Part shown: positions 34,427 through 42,004 of the stretch, one piece after another
How the letters are laid out: each line of letters opens with the position of its first letter
Position numbering within the stretch: the first letter of the stretch is position 1
Origin: Bacillota bacterium
Lineage (GTDB): Bacteria > Bacillota > Bacilli > Paenibacillales > Paenibacillaceae
Length of the DNA: 43,427 nucleotides
NCBI GenBank assembly: GCA_023418755.1
Contig: JAEZZE010000016.1
Location: forward strand, 1-43,427
Direction of reading: 5' to 3'
The notes under the pieces: generated by a model
Told to the model about the DNA's origin: nothing
Database searches by the model: none
Seen by the model: only the letters and a program-made list of their open reading frames with translations
Made by a program: the position numbers and the translations under genes

Positions 34427-35338
34427 CTAGAACAAAGAATGGTCCGGGGATGTTTTGCGGACGACCCAGTTGCAGGTTACGACGATCACGAAGCCGAAGA
34501 CGGACTGGTACAGGCTGACGGCGCTTCCCGTCGAGAAATTGAAATTGTTCATCAGCGTGCGGAAGACGTAGGTCTCGATGATATCGGTGGTCGGGTACAG
34601 CATCGTATTGTTGGCTCCGACGAGATTGTAGAATTGCCCGAAGTTTCGCTTCAGGACGCCGCCGAGAGAGAAGAGGAGCAGGATGATGAAGGTCGGCTTA
34701 AGCCAGGGAAGGACAATGTGGACGATACGCTGCAGCGCGTTCGCTCCGTCGATCTCCGCGGCCTCGACGATCTCGTGGTCGAGGCCCATGATCGCGGCGA
34801 AGTAAATGATCGAGCCGTAGCCCGTCGTCTGCCACAAATACACGATTACGATGATGAAAGGCCAGATGTTCGGGTTGGAGTACGTTTTGACGGGATCGAG
34901 CCCTATGGAAACCAGGAAGCCGTTCAACACCCCATAGTCGTAGCTGAGAAAATTGTACGCGATCAGCCCGATGAGCACGGCGGAGATGAAGTAGGGCAAG
35001 AAAAGGAACGTCTGGGCGATTTTTTTGAACCATTTTCTCCGCAGCTCGTTGAGCAGTACCGCCACGAACACTTGCAAGGCGTTGCCCAGCAGGATAAAGG
35101 CCAGATTGTACAAAATCGTATTGATCGTCAGACGCGCCAAGTCCCCGTTGATGACGAGAAAACGGAAGTTCTCCCACCCGACGAAGGGACTGCGGAAAAT
35201 CCCGTCGGTGTAGTTATACTTAATGAAAGCCAAATACAGGCCCGGCATCGGCAAGTAGGCAAAGACGAGGAAGAAAACGATGGCGGGACTACACATGAGC
35301 AGCAGCGTGCGATGAGTCCATAACCGTTGCAGCAGCAT
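34427..35338 (-). CDS. ABC importer permease, LplB-like
   Basis: About 303 residues with six hydrophobic segments and docking loop VEAAEIDGANALQRIVHIVLPW. A GTG at 35347 lies inside the ribosome site GGAGGAGGT; the ATG at 35338 is 7 nt after that site and is preferred. It follows the GH35 gene by 23 nt, so transport and hydrolysis genes share one transcript. Confidence 0.93.
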   Translation of the reverse strand: MLLQRLWTHRTLLLMCSPAIVFFLVFAYLPMPGLYLAFIKYNYTDGIFRSPFVGWENFRFLVINGDLARLTINTILYNLAFILLGNALQVFVAVLLNELRRKWFKKIAQTFLFLPYFISAVLIGLIAYNFLSYDYGVLNGFLVSIGLDPVKTYSNPNIWPFIIVIVYLWQTTGYGSIIYFAAIMGLDHEIVEAAEIDGANALQRIVHIVLPWLKPTFIILLLFSLGGVLKRNFGQFYNLVGANNTMLYPTTDIIETYVFRTLMNNFNFSTGSAVSLYQSVFGFVIVVTCNWVVRKTSPDHSLF

Positions 35339-35361
35339 CGGCGGCACCTCCTCCGGAATGG

Positions 35362-38172
35362 TCAGGCCGGTATGAAATCGAGCCGTTCAAGCAAGCCGGC
35401 CGCAGTCGCGTCGACCGCTTCGAGCAGAAGCGACAGCCGTTCCCCGGAACCGCCGTCGCCGAGCCAAGGACCGGGAATCCAGAACGAGCCCGCGTCTCCT
35501 CCCCGCATGCTCGGCCGTTCCTCTCCTCCTTCGAGCCACAGGCGCGAGACGAGCCGGTCGCCGACCAGAACGTTCAGCTTCAGCCCGGTTCCGCGAACCC
35601 GGACGCGCCAGCCTTCGACGCTCGGAGAGGCGGGGAGCGGCGCGAACAGCCAGCGCATCTCCCCGGGCTCCAGCCGGCAGGGCCATCGGGGCGCTTCGGC
35701 AGAAGCTTCGGCGGTACGGGCACGCGCTTCTGCCGCAAGCTCCCGTTCGCCCGCTCCGGCCAGCCTCCACTTCCGGGCGGCGTTCCCTTCGTAGACGAGC
35801 ACGTCCTCCGCTCCGGCTTCCGTCGTGCGCTCCAGGAATACCGCAAGCAGCGCGTCTTCGCCCGGAACGACATACGGCGTAATGTCCAGATAGGGATCGT
35901 AAGGATTCGCATGGCCTGCATCGGCCCCATTCACGAAAAGGCGAACAACGCCCTGCAGTCCCCGAAAATGAACCGTCCACGAATCGGCGTCCGCCGCGGC
36001 CGGGTACGATCGCCTGAAGCATTCGAGCGCCGGTCTCTCCGAAGACAGCCAGCCGCCGAAGCCGGCGATCGTCCACGAACGATCGTCCAGATCCGCGCTC
36101 GCCCATTCGGACAGCCGTTGGCGGTCCGCTCCTCTGACGTAACGCGTTCGCCAATTGCCTCCGAGCCGGTGCACCCTGGCGACGGACACGATGTCCTTCA
36201 GCCCTTTGGCGGAAGAGACGTCGAGCCCGGGCAGGCGGACGTCGTGGAAATTGGAATGCCCCCAGATTTCCGCCCGGACGGCCAGCTTGCGAACCGCCTT
36301 TTCCGGCGATTCCACGTAACGGTCGGAGCCGCCCGGAACGAAGGTTCCGCGGTACGCGCCGTCGGCGTAGAGCGACAGAACGTCGCTCGCCCTGCGCAGC
36401 AGCCAGCCCTTCCGCTCGCCCGCGGCGGCTTCCCCGAGCTCGGCTTCGTACCAGGCGTAGCCTCGGTAGATTCCATGCTTTTCAAGGAAGTCCGGACGCG
36501 GGACGGATCGGAATTCCGCCCCTCCCGGCGGCGCCGCCGGATCGGCCCGGGCCGTCGTCCACCGCAGAGTCGTCGGGACGGGCAAGTCGGCGTATCGCTC
36601 GCGCTTCCTCGGCCCGATCTCTCCGTCCGCTCCGATCCGCTCGGTCTCCAAAGCGGTCCGCCTGTCGACGATCGCCAGCGTCAAGCGGGCTCCGTCCGGC
36701 GCCGTGGCGCGGATCCATGCCGGCCGCCGCTCCCCGAACGCGAAGCGGATCCGGGTCCCCTCGTTCGCGGGCTCGGCTTCTACCGTCTCCCAGACGAGCG
36801 CCTCGGCGCAATCGCCGAAAGCCAGCTCTCCCGATCCTTCCGCATGGAACGCGATCAGAAGCCCGTTCTCGTCTTCCCGGCGCAGATACAGCTCCGCGGT
36901 CGAATGCAGCAGCGTCCCCCACCCGGGGATCGGCACGTTCGCGGGCAGCGCGACCGACTCGCCGGCAGTCAAGCGGAGAGGGACCTCCCTTCCGTCGGGA
37001 AGGCGCAGCGGAATTTCCGAGTGTCTCCCCTCTTCCGCGTCTTCCGTTTTCTCTCCCGCATGATGAAGGAATACGAGCTGCCCCCCGCGGCTTAGCCCGA
37101 GCGCCCGGGGCCCCAGAACGGATTCGGTTGCTCCGTCCCCCAATCCGATCGCCGGATTGCCGGTCAGCGGAACCGCCTCGGCGAGCGATTCGCCGTACGC
37201 GTCGATAAGGCGGCTCAGAAGCCGGCCTTCGTAAGCTTCGGGACGAATTCGGCCTTCCGGCGAGATCATCCCTCCGAAATCGTAGTCGGAAGTCAGGAAG
37301 GCGAGCGGGTCGCCCCAGTTGTTGGTCGCGTTCGAGAAGCCGAAGTCCGTTCCCGACACCTGCAGGTAAGGACCGAGCAGCTTGACGCCGCAGCTCAGTA
37401 GCCTACGCAGCAGATAATGGGACCGGTTCGTCTCGGTTACGAGCAGCGGATAGTTCCGCTCCGCGAGCCGTTCCCGGTAGCGAAGCACCTTCTCCTCGAA
37501 CTCGGGATCCCGGTCGTTCGGATAGAAGTTGCATGCCGGAACGACGCCATCCGCATCGCCGGTCGCTTCGAACAGTCCGCCTTGCCCGGCGCAGGCGATG
37601 AGCGGCACGTCGATGCCGTGCCGAAGCGCCATATCCCGCAGCGCCTTCATATAGCCGGCGGGATCCTGACAAGCGTAGAAGTCCAGCTCGTTCTCGATCT
37701 GCACGCTGATAACCGGGCCGCCTTCGGATAGCTGGTGCCGGCGCACGATCGGCAAGATGCGATCGTACCAGCGGGTCGCGTGCCGCAGATAGACAGGATC
37801 GTTATCCCTCAGGCGAATGCCTTCCTCGGCCAGCAAGTAGGCCGGCAAGCCGCCGCCGTCCCATTCGGAGCAGATGTACGGGCCCGGCCGGGCGACGGCG
37901 AGCAGACCGGCTTCCCGCACCGCGTCCAGGAAGGCGCCCGCGTCCCGGTCGCCGTCGAAGCGCCATTCCCCCTCCGTCTCCTCGTGGAAGTTCCAGGGAA
38001 AGTAAACGTCGACGCAATCGTACCCATGAGACCGAAGCGCGGCCAACCGCTCGGTCCACCGCTCTCTAGGGATGCGGAAGTAAAAGACGGAAGCGCACAG
38101 CACGATTTTCGCCTGTCCGCGAATCCGGAGAGCCTCTTGAGACAATTGAACGGGAGCAACGCTTGGCAGCAT
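35362..38172 (-). CDS. GH35 beta-galactosidase-like enzyme
   Basis: A 936-residue glycosidase without signal peptide. The N-terminal TIM barrel (about 1-330) shows GH35 features: FYFRIPRERWTERL, VARPGPYICSEWDGGGLPAYL, acid/base E162 in VQIENE and putative nucleophile E247 in LVTETNRSH. The rest is beta-sandwich domains; a jelly-roll pair near the end resembles the galactose-binding domains of large GH35 enzymes. The nucleophile context differs from the usual TEFWDGW, so activity towards a non-standard galactoside or another sugar is possible. The frame opens at 38229, but the ATG at 38172 has AAAGGAGG just upstream and is chosen. It is the first gene of the operon. Confidence 0.87.
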   Translation of the reverse strand: MLPSVAPVQLSQEALRIRGQAKIVLCASVFYFRIPRERWTERLAALRSHGYDCVDVYFPWNFHEETEGEWRFDGDRDAGAFLDAVREAGLLAVARPGPYICSEWDGGGLPAYLLAEEGIRLRDNDPVYLRHATRWYDRILPIVRRHQLSEGGPVISVQIENELDFYACQDPAGYMKALRDMALRHGIDVPLIACAGQGGLFEATGDADGVVPACNFYPNDRDPEFEEKVLRYRERLAERNYPLLVTETNRSHYLLRRLLSCGVKLLGPYLQVSGTDFGFSNATNNWGDPLAFLTSDYDFGGMISPEGRIRPEAYEGRLLSRLIDAYGESLAEAVPLTGNPAIGLGDGATESVLGPRALGLSRGGQLVFLHHAGEKTEDAEEGRHSEIPLRLPDGREVPLRLTAGESVALPANVPIPGWGTLLHSTAELYLRREDENGLLIAFHAEGSGELAFGDCAEALVWETVEAEPANEGTRIRFAFGERRPAWIRATAPDGARLTLAIVDRRTALETERIGADGEIGPRKRERYADLPVPTTLRWTTARADPAAPPGGAEFRSVPRPDFLEKHGIYRGYAWYEAELGEAAAGERKGWLLRRASDVLSLYADGAYRGTFVPGGSDRYVESPEKAVRKLAVRAEIWGHSNFHDVRLPGLDVSSAKGLKDIVSVARVHRLGGNWRTRYVRGADRQRLSEWASADLDDRSWTIAGFGGWLSSERPALECFRRSYPAAADADSWTVHFRGLQGVVRLFVNGADAGHANPYDPYLDITPYVVPGEDALLAVFLERTTEAGAEDVLVYEGNAARKWRLAGAGERELAAEARARTAEASAEAPRWPCRLEPGEMRWLFAPLPASPSVEGWRVRVRGTGLKLNVLVGDRLVSRLWLEGGEERPSMRGGDAGSFWIPGPWLGDGGSGERLSLLLEAVDATAAGLLERLDFIPA

Positions 38173-38241
38173 TCGTTTTCCTCCTTTATTCCCGAAACCC
38201 GGGAGCCCTTTCAGGACATGACTTCTCATATCCCAATACTA

Positions 38242-38269
38242 TGAAACCCGTTTCATGAATCCGGTTACA
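38242..38269. promoter_or_regulatory. Two adjoining LacI-type operators upstream of GH35
   Basis: TGAAACCCGTTTCA (38242-38255) is directly followed by the more degenerate TGAATCCGGTTACA (38256-38269). Both fit the pattern seen at 33418-33431. Confidence 0.65.
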
Positions 38270-38322
38270 TATTGTCGAAATAACAAGGATGCTGTCTAAT
38301 AAGCATCCGTGATCCTTCCGAG

Positions 38323-38336
38323 TGAAACGGGTTACA
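38323..38336. promoter_or_regulatory. LacI-type operator upstream of GH35 (promoter-proximal)
   Basis: TGAAACGGGTTACA lies 25 nt downstream of the -10 element, about 70-80 bp from the pair of operators nearer the gene. Confidence 0.62.
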
Positions 38337-38341
38337 TCCAG

Positions 38342-38389
38342 AAAAAGCGCTTTCATGTAGAATATAATCTGCCTTTTCGTTTCTGTCAA
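38342..38389 (-). promoter_or_regulatory. Sigma-A promoter with cre-like site for the GH35 operon
   Basis: On the minus strand a consensus -35 TTGACA (38384-38389), 17-nt spacer and -10 TATATT (38361-38366). The cre-like TGAAAGCGCTTTTT (38342-38355) covers the expected transcription start, a position where CcpA would repress. Confidence 0.8.
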
Positions 38390-38436
38390 TAGCTTCCTGG
38401 ATTCGATGTCGTTTTTTTAAAAGGGTCTGTCCCCCA

Positions 38437-38474
38437 AAAAAGAGGCGGCCGTCAGGCTCCCGGATGCCGGGGAG
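38437..38474 (-). terminator. Probable terminator of the LysR gene
   Basis: On the minus strand CTCCCCGG/CCGGGAG (38457-38474, one bulge) lies just after the LysR stop, with a T-run about 15 nt further on at 38437-38441. Confidence 0.45.
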
Positions 38475-38485
38475 GGTATTCCGCT

Positions 38486-39379
38486 TCAATCGGAAGGTCG
38501 CATCCCCCTGCTGAATGCGACGAGGTGCTCGCGAAACAGCGAAGCCGCCGCCGGCAAGGAACGATCCTTGCGCCAAGCCAGCCCGATCGTGCGATGCGGG
38601 GAGAGATCGGCCAGCGTCAGCGCGGCAATGTCCTTCATCGCCACCCCGTCGATCCGCGGCAGCAAGGCGATCCCGAGATTGGCGACGACAAAGCCGAGAA
38701 TGCCTATCGTCTCTTCGCCTTCGAAGATGACTTGGGGCTCCCGGCCGTTGTCCCGAAACAGCTTATCCAGCAGCGTTCTGCTGCTGAAGCCCGGTTTTAA
38801 GGCAATAAACTTCTCTTCCGCAATCTCCCCGAACTCGACCGAACGGCGTCCGGCGAACGGGTGGCTTCGATGCACGAATACGAACAATTCCTCCGTCCAC
38901 AAGTTCCGCCAAGCGATTTCCGGCGTCGTATCGGCCACCGCAGACAGGCAAAAATCCACCTCTCCCCGCCGAAGCTGCTCCAGCATGGCAGTCGTCGCAT
39001 TTTGATGCAGTTTAAAGGCGACATGCGGATAACGTTCCCGGAAGCTGCCGAGCAGCCGGGGAACGAACGCGATTCCGAGCGACTTCAGGAACGCGAGCGA
39101 CAATTCGCCGAATTGCGTTTGCTGCATCCGGCGCAGCTCCAGCTTCGCTTCTTCCATCTCCTGCAAGATTCTCGCGGTTCTGGCGTAAAACGAGCGGCCG
39201 TAGCGGTTTAGCCGAACGGTTCTCCCCTGTCTGTCGAACAGATCGACGCCCAGTTCCCGCTGCAGCTTCGCGATGGATCGGCTGAGCGCGGGCTGAGAGA
39301 CGGAGAGCCTCTCCGCCGCCTTCGTAAAATGTTCTTCTTGAGCCGCGGCCCGGAAATATTCAAGCTGCTGCCATTCCAT
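38486..39379 (-). CDS. LysR-family transcription regulator
   Basis: A 297-residue regulator of normal length. The N-terminal winged helix-turn-helix is MEWQQLEYFRAAAQEEHFTK, then AERLSVSQPALSRSIAKLQREL. A linker helix and an effector-binding domain follow (about 90-290). It is divergent from the TauE-like permease gene, the usual arrangement for LysR and its target, with 118 nt between them. The ligand is unknown; sulfite, sulfonate or an organic acid would fit the neighbour. Confidence 0.92.
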   Translation of the reverse strand: MEWQQLEYFRAAAQEEHFTKAAERLSVSQPALSRSIAKLQRELGVDLFDRQGRTVRLNRYGRSFYARTARILQEMEEAKLELRRMQQTQFGELSLAFLKSLGIAFVPRLLGSFRERYPHVAFKLHQNATTAMLEQLRRGEVDFCLSAVADTTPEIAWRNLWTEELFVFVHRSHPFAGRRSVEFGEIAEEKFIALKPGFSSRTLLDKLFRDNGREPQVIFEGEETIGILGFVVANLGIALLPRIDGVAMKDIAALTLADLSPHRTIGLAWRKDRSLPAAASLFREHLVAFSRGMRPSD

Positions 39380-39398
39380 TCTTCCGATCTCCCTTTAG

Positions 39399-39435
39399 AT
39401 GCATTTATAACATCATTATACTGCAAATGATGCAT
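39399..39435. promoter_or_regulatory. Divergent control region with ATGCAT dyad
   Basis: ATGCAT at 39399-39404 and 39430-39435 flank a TATAAT on the minus strand (39415-39420). The AT-rich, partly symmetrical block is a likely LysR binding site between the divergent genes. Confidence 0.45.
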
Positions 39436-39497
39436 TTCACTTATCTTAAATACTGTGATTAACTTGACATAGGCTTGAAAGGAGATGGCTCGCTCTC

Positions 39498-40271
39498 ATG
39501 CTTGCGCAAGTCGCCTTATCCATGCTGGCGATCGGATTGCTGCTGGGCTTCGTAGGGGCAGGCGGATCGGGGTTCATTATTTCCATCCTTACGGTCGGAT
39601 TCGGCTACTCGATCCACACCGTGCTGGGAACCGCTCTGCTGGCTATGCTGCTGTCGTCGCTGTCCGGAGCCGTCAGCCATTACAGACAGGGCAACATTCG
39701 GCTTGGCATCGGCGTCATCGCCGGGACGGGAGGCGCTATCGGCGCGTGGTGGAGCTCAGGACTTGCGGTGGACATCCCCAGCCGGATTCTCGCCACGCTA
39801 ACCGCGGGAATGCTAATCTTGTCCGGAGCGGCTCTGTGGGCAAGGCTGCGTTTCGGAGCGAAGCGCGGCGCGGCCGAGGCGGAGCAAGCCGCGGCCGACG
39901 CGAAGCTCGAAACGGGGCGAAGCCGGCTTTACGCGCTCGGAATCGGGATCGCGACGGGGACGGCGTCCGGATTGTTCGGAATCGGCTCTACCCCGTTTAT
40001 CCAGCTCGGCCTGATCGCCGTGCTCGGCCTGTCCGCGCGTCTGGCCGCGGGTACGACGATGGCGATCATCGTCCCGATCGCGCTCGGCGGGGGACTAGGC
40101 TACTACAGGACAGGTCACCTCGATCCGTGGCTGCTCGCGGCGGTCGCCCCGAGCATCATGCTCGGCTCCTATCTGGGCGCCAAGCTGACGGGACGAGTTC
40201 CCGTGCGCTGGCTGCAAAGGGCAATCGTTGCGGTACCGATAACGGGCGGTCTGATCCTGCTGATCGGCTGA
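39498..40271 (+). CDS. TauE/SafE-family membrane permease
   Basis: A 257-residue protein with about eight hydrophobic segments and the two-fold repeated layout of TauE/SafE transporters: GLLLGFVGAGGSGFIISIL near the N-terminus and GIATGTASGLFGIGSTPFIQ in the second half, each with a glycine-rich turn. Members move sulfite, sulfoacetate or organic anions. The first in-frame start is the ATG at 39498; GGAG is rather far upstream (13 nt). The SGNH hydrolase gene follows after 34 nt and is probably co-transcribed. Confidence 0.88.
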   Translation: MLAQVALSMLAIGLLLGFVGAGGSGFIISILTVGFGYSIHTVLGTALLAMLLSSLSGAVSHYRQGNIRLGIGVIAGTGGAIGAWWSSGLAVDIPSRILATLTAGMLILSGAALWARLRFGAKRGAAEAEQAAADAKLETGRSRLYALGIGIATGTASGLFGIGSTPFIQLGLIAVLGLSARLAAGTTMAIIVPIALGGGLGYYRTGHLDPWLLAAVAPSIMLGSYLGAKLTGRVPVRWLQRAIVAVPITGGLILLIG

Positions 40272-40305
40272 CGAATTCGCACTACCCATTCCCCAAGGAG
40301 AAAGG

Positions 40306-41028
40306 ATGCCGGCCATGAATATGACGGATTGGAAGCAGCACTCGGAAACCGCTCGGCGAATCGTCGCTTTCGGTTCAAGCAATACCGCTTTGAGCGCGGA
40401 AAACGAAGGACGGCTCGGCTGGGCGGAGTGGCTGCACATCCAAGCGCGGGAGCATCTCGGAAGCCACGTCTCCGTCGTTAACCAGGGCGTCGGCGGAGAG
40501 ACGACGGACCATTTGCTGGACCGAATCGAACGCGACGTCAAGCCTTTATCGCCTTCGCTGGTGATCGTGACGATCGGCGGCAACGATATGATCGCGGAGA
40601 TGCCGACGCCGCGATACCAAGCGAATCTGCGGCGAATTTGCTCGATCATTCGTTCTTTCGATGCCGAGCCGGTCCTTCAGACGTATTACTGCCCGGTATA
40701 CGAAGACAGCGGGATCCCCGGATTCCGGCAGCGCTTCGAGACCGCCATGGACGCCGTCCGGGAAACGGCGGAAGAGCTGGAAACCGTACTGGTGGATCAA
40801 TATTCGCATTTCGAGCCGCTCTATCGGATCGATCCGTCCGATTACCGCAAGCTGATGAGGGACTGGCTCCATCTGAACGCGTACGGAAATCTGGCCATGG
40901 CTCGATACTTGCTGAGCCGCCTAGGGTTGCCGCCGGCGGATGCCCCGAAGAGCCTGGAACCGGAAGCGCGCCGCCTTCTTCGCCGATTGCAGGAAAGCGC
41001 GGCAAGCCATCCGTTCCGAACGAGCTAG
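40306..41028 (+). CDS. SGNH/GDSL-family hydrolase
   Basis: A 240-residue esterase-type enzyme without signal peptide. The four family blocks are visible: IVAFGSSNTA (nucleophile Ser), NQGVGGETT (Gly), IGGNDM (Asn) and DWLHLNAYG (Asp and His of the triad). AAGGAG lies 5 nt before the ATG. It would cleave an acyl, acetyl or thioester bond; the substrate is unknown. Its position behind the TauE-like gene suggests a shared small-molecule pathway. Confidence 0.9.
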   Translation: MPAMNMTDWKQHSETARRIVAFGSSNTALSAENEGRLGWAEWLHIQAREHLGSHVSVVNQGVGGETTDHLLDRIERDVKPLSPSLVIVTIGGNDMIAEMPTPRYQANLRRICSIIRSFDAEPVLQTYYCPVYEDSGIPGFRQRFETAMDAVRETAEELETVLVDQYSHFEPLYRIDPSDYRKLMRDWLHLNAYGNLAMARYLLSRLGLPPADAPKSLEPEARRLLRRLQESAASHPFRTS

Positions 41029-41080
41029 TCGACTCGGAAGATACGTTACGGAGGTTTACGACTGAAGAGTTACGACTGGA

Positions 41081-41152
41081 TGGTTACGATCTGTAGACTA
41101 GCGGGTTGCGACTCGGTGGTTACGACCTCTAGACTAGCGGGTTGCGATTCGA
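41081..41152. repeat. 36-bp tandem repeat, two units
   Basis: Units 41081-41116 and 41117-41152 match at 32 of 36 positions and contain TAGACTAGCGGGTTGCGA. Shorter degenerate copies of GTTACGACTGG precede them from about 41045. The array starts shortly after the SGNH gene stop. Confidence 0.75.
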
Positions 41153-41189
41153 ATTAAGACTTAGGGATAAGATACGGACATCAAAAAAA

Positions 41190-41229
41190 AACGGCGGTGC
41201 AGGGACCATTCCCGGCATCGCCGTTTCTT
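41190..41229 (+). terminator. Terminator after the SGNH hydrolase gene
   Basis: AACGGCG (41190-41196) and CGCCGTT (41219-41225) with further inner pairing (GGGA/TCCC), preceded by a run of A and followed by TTCTTGTGATTTTT. It may act in both directions. Confidence 0.72.
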
Positions 41230-41358
41230 GTGATTTTTCGGTATTGTCACCACTTTTTAACGATGCACACCGCGCAATATTTCCCTTTGAGAATTTTTGC
41301 TCTTTGGGCAACTTTATGATAATGTAGAATTCAACCTGATCGCGAGGGGGGAAAGACT

Positions 41359-41979
41359 ATGAACAAGCAAGGCCTGCGCGAAATCAAAAAAGAAGCGACA
41401 GCCCACGCGTTGGCGGAGGCGGCGTTCCAGCTTACGCTTGAGCGCGGCATCGACGGCTTTGTCGTCGAAGACGTCGTACGGAGCGCCGGGTACTCCCGGA
41501 GAACATTCGCCAACTATTACTCCTGCAAGGAGGAAGCGGTAGCCATGTCCGCCGTGCCCTACCATGGGACCGAGGAGTTTATCGATCTCGTCGACAGGCT
41601 GCCCGAAAACACTTCTCCGCTGGATTTGGTGTACCAACTGACCAAGATGCAACTAACCGGGGACGTGATTCGCAAACTGCGCCAGCTGGCGGAACTCTCC
41701 AAAGAGTATCCGAGTTTGGAGCCGTATACGCTAAGCGTCGTTCACGGGCTGCAAACGAAAGCGCAGGAGCTGCTGAACGATTTATTCGCCGGGCAATACT
41801 CCGCTGGCTACACTCATTTACTAGTCGGTGCGGCCTACTCGGCCATTTATCCTTTACTAGAAGGAAGCGTGCGCGTGCTGCTGCCGGGCCAAACCGCCGA
41901 CGAGGCGCCAGACGCGATATCCTTCGATGAGTACATCGACACGGCCTTCGGCTATTTACGCAACGGATTTCAGATTTAG
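41359..41979 (+). CDS. TetR-family transcription regulator
   Basis: A 206-residue regulator. The N-terminal helix-turn-helix is at about 12-60 (ERGIDGFVVEDVVRSAGYSR, then RTFANYYSCKEEAV). The C-terminal helical ligand domain is divergent. GAGGGGGG lies before the ATG. The MMPL transporter gene begins 25 nt after its stop, so it probably controls that transporter. Confidence 0.92.
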   Translation: MNKQGLREIKKEATAHALAEAAFQLTLERGIDGFVVEDVVRSAGYSRRTFANYYSCKEEAVAMSAVPYHGTEEFIDLVDRLPENTSPLDLVYQLTKMQLTGDVIRKLRQLAELSKEYPSLEPYTLSVVHGLQTKAQELLNDLFAGQYSAGYTHLLVGAAYSAIYPLLEGSVRVLLPGQTADEAPDAISFDEYIDTAFGYLRNGFQI

Positions 41980-42004
41980 AAAATAAAAGGAGAGAAAAAA
42001 CCGA

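Noticed and set aside
39485..40318. A plus-strand frame of 277 codons overlapping the TauE-like gene in another frame, with a better-spaced ribosome site
   Set aside because: Its product is arginine-rich and soluble with no domain, whereas the chosen frame gives a clear membrane protein of the TauE/SafE type.
41045..41152. CRISPR array
   Set aside because: The units are contiguous without unique spacers, only two are well conserved, and no cas gene is present.
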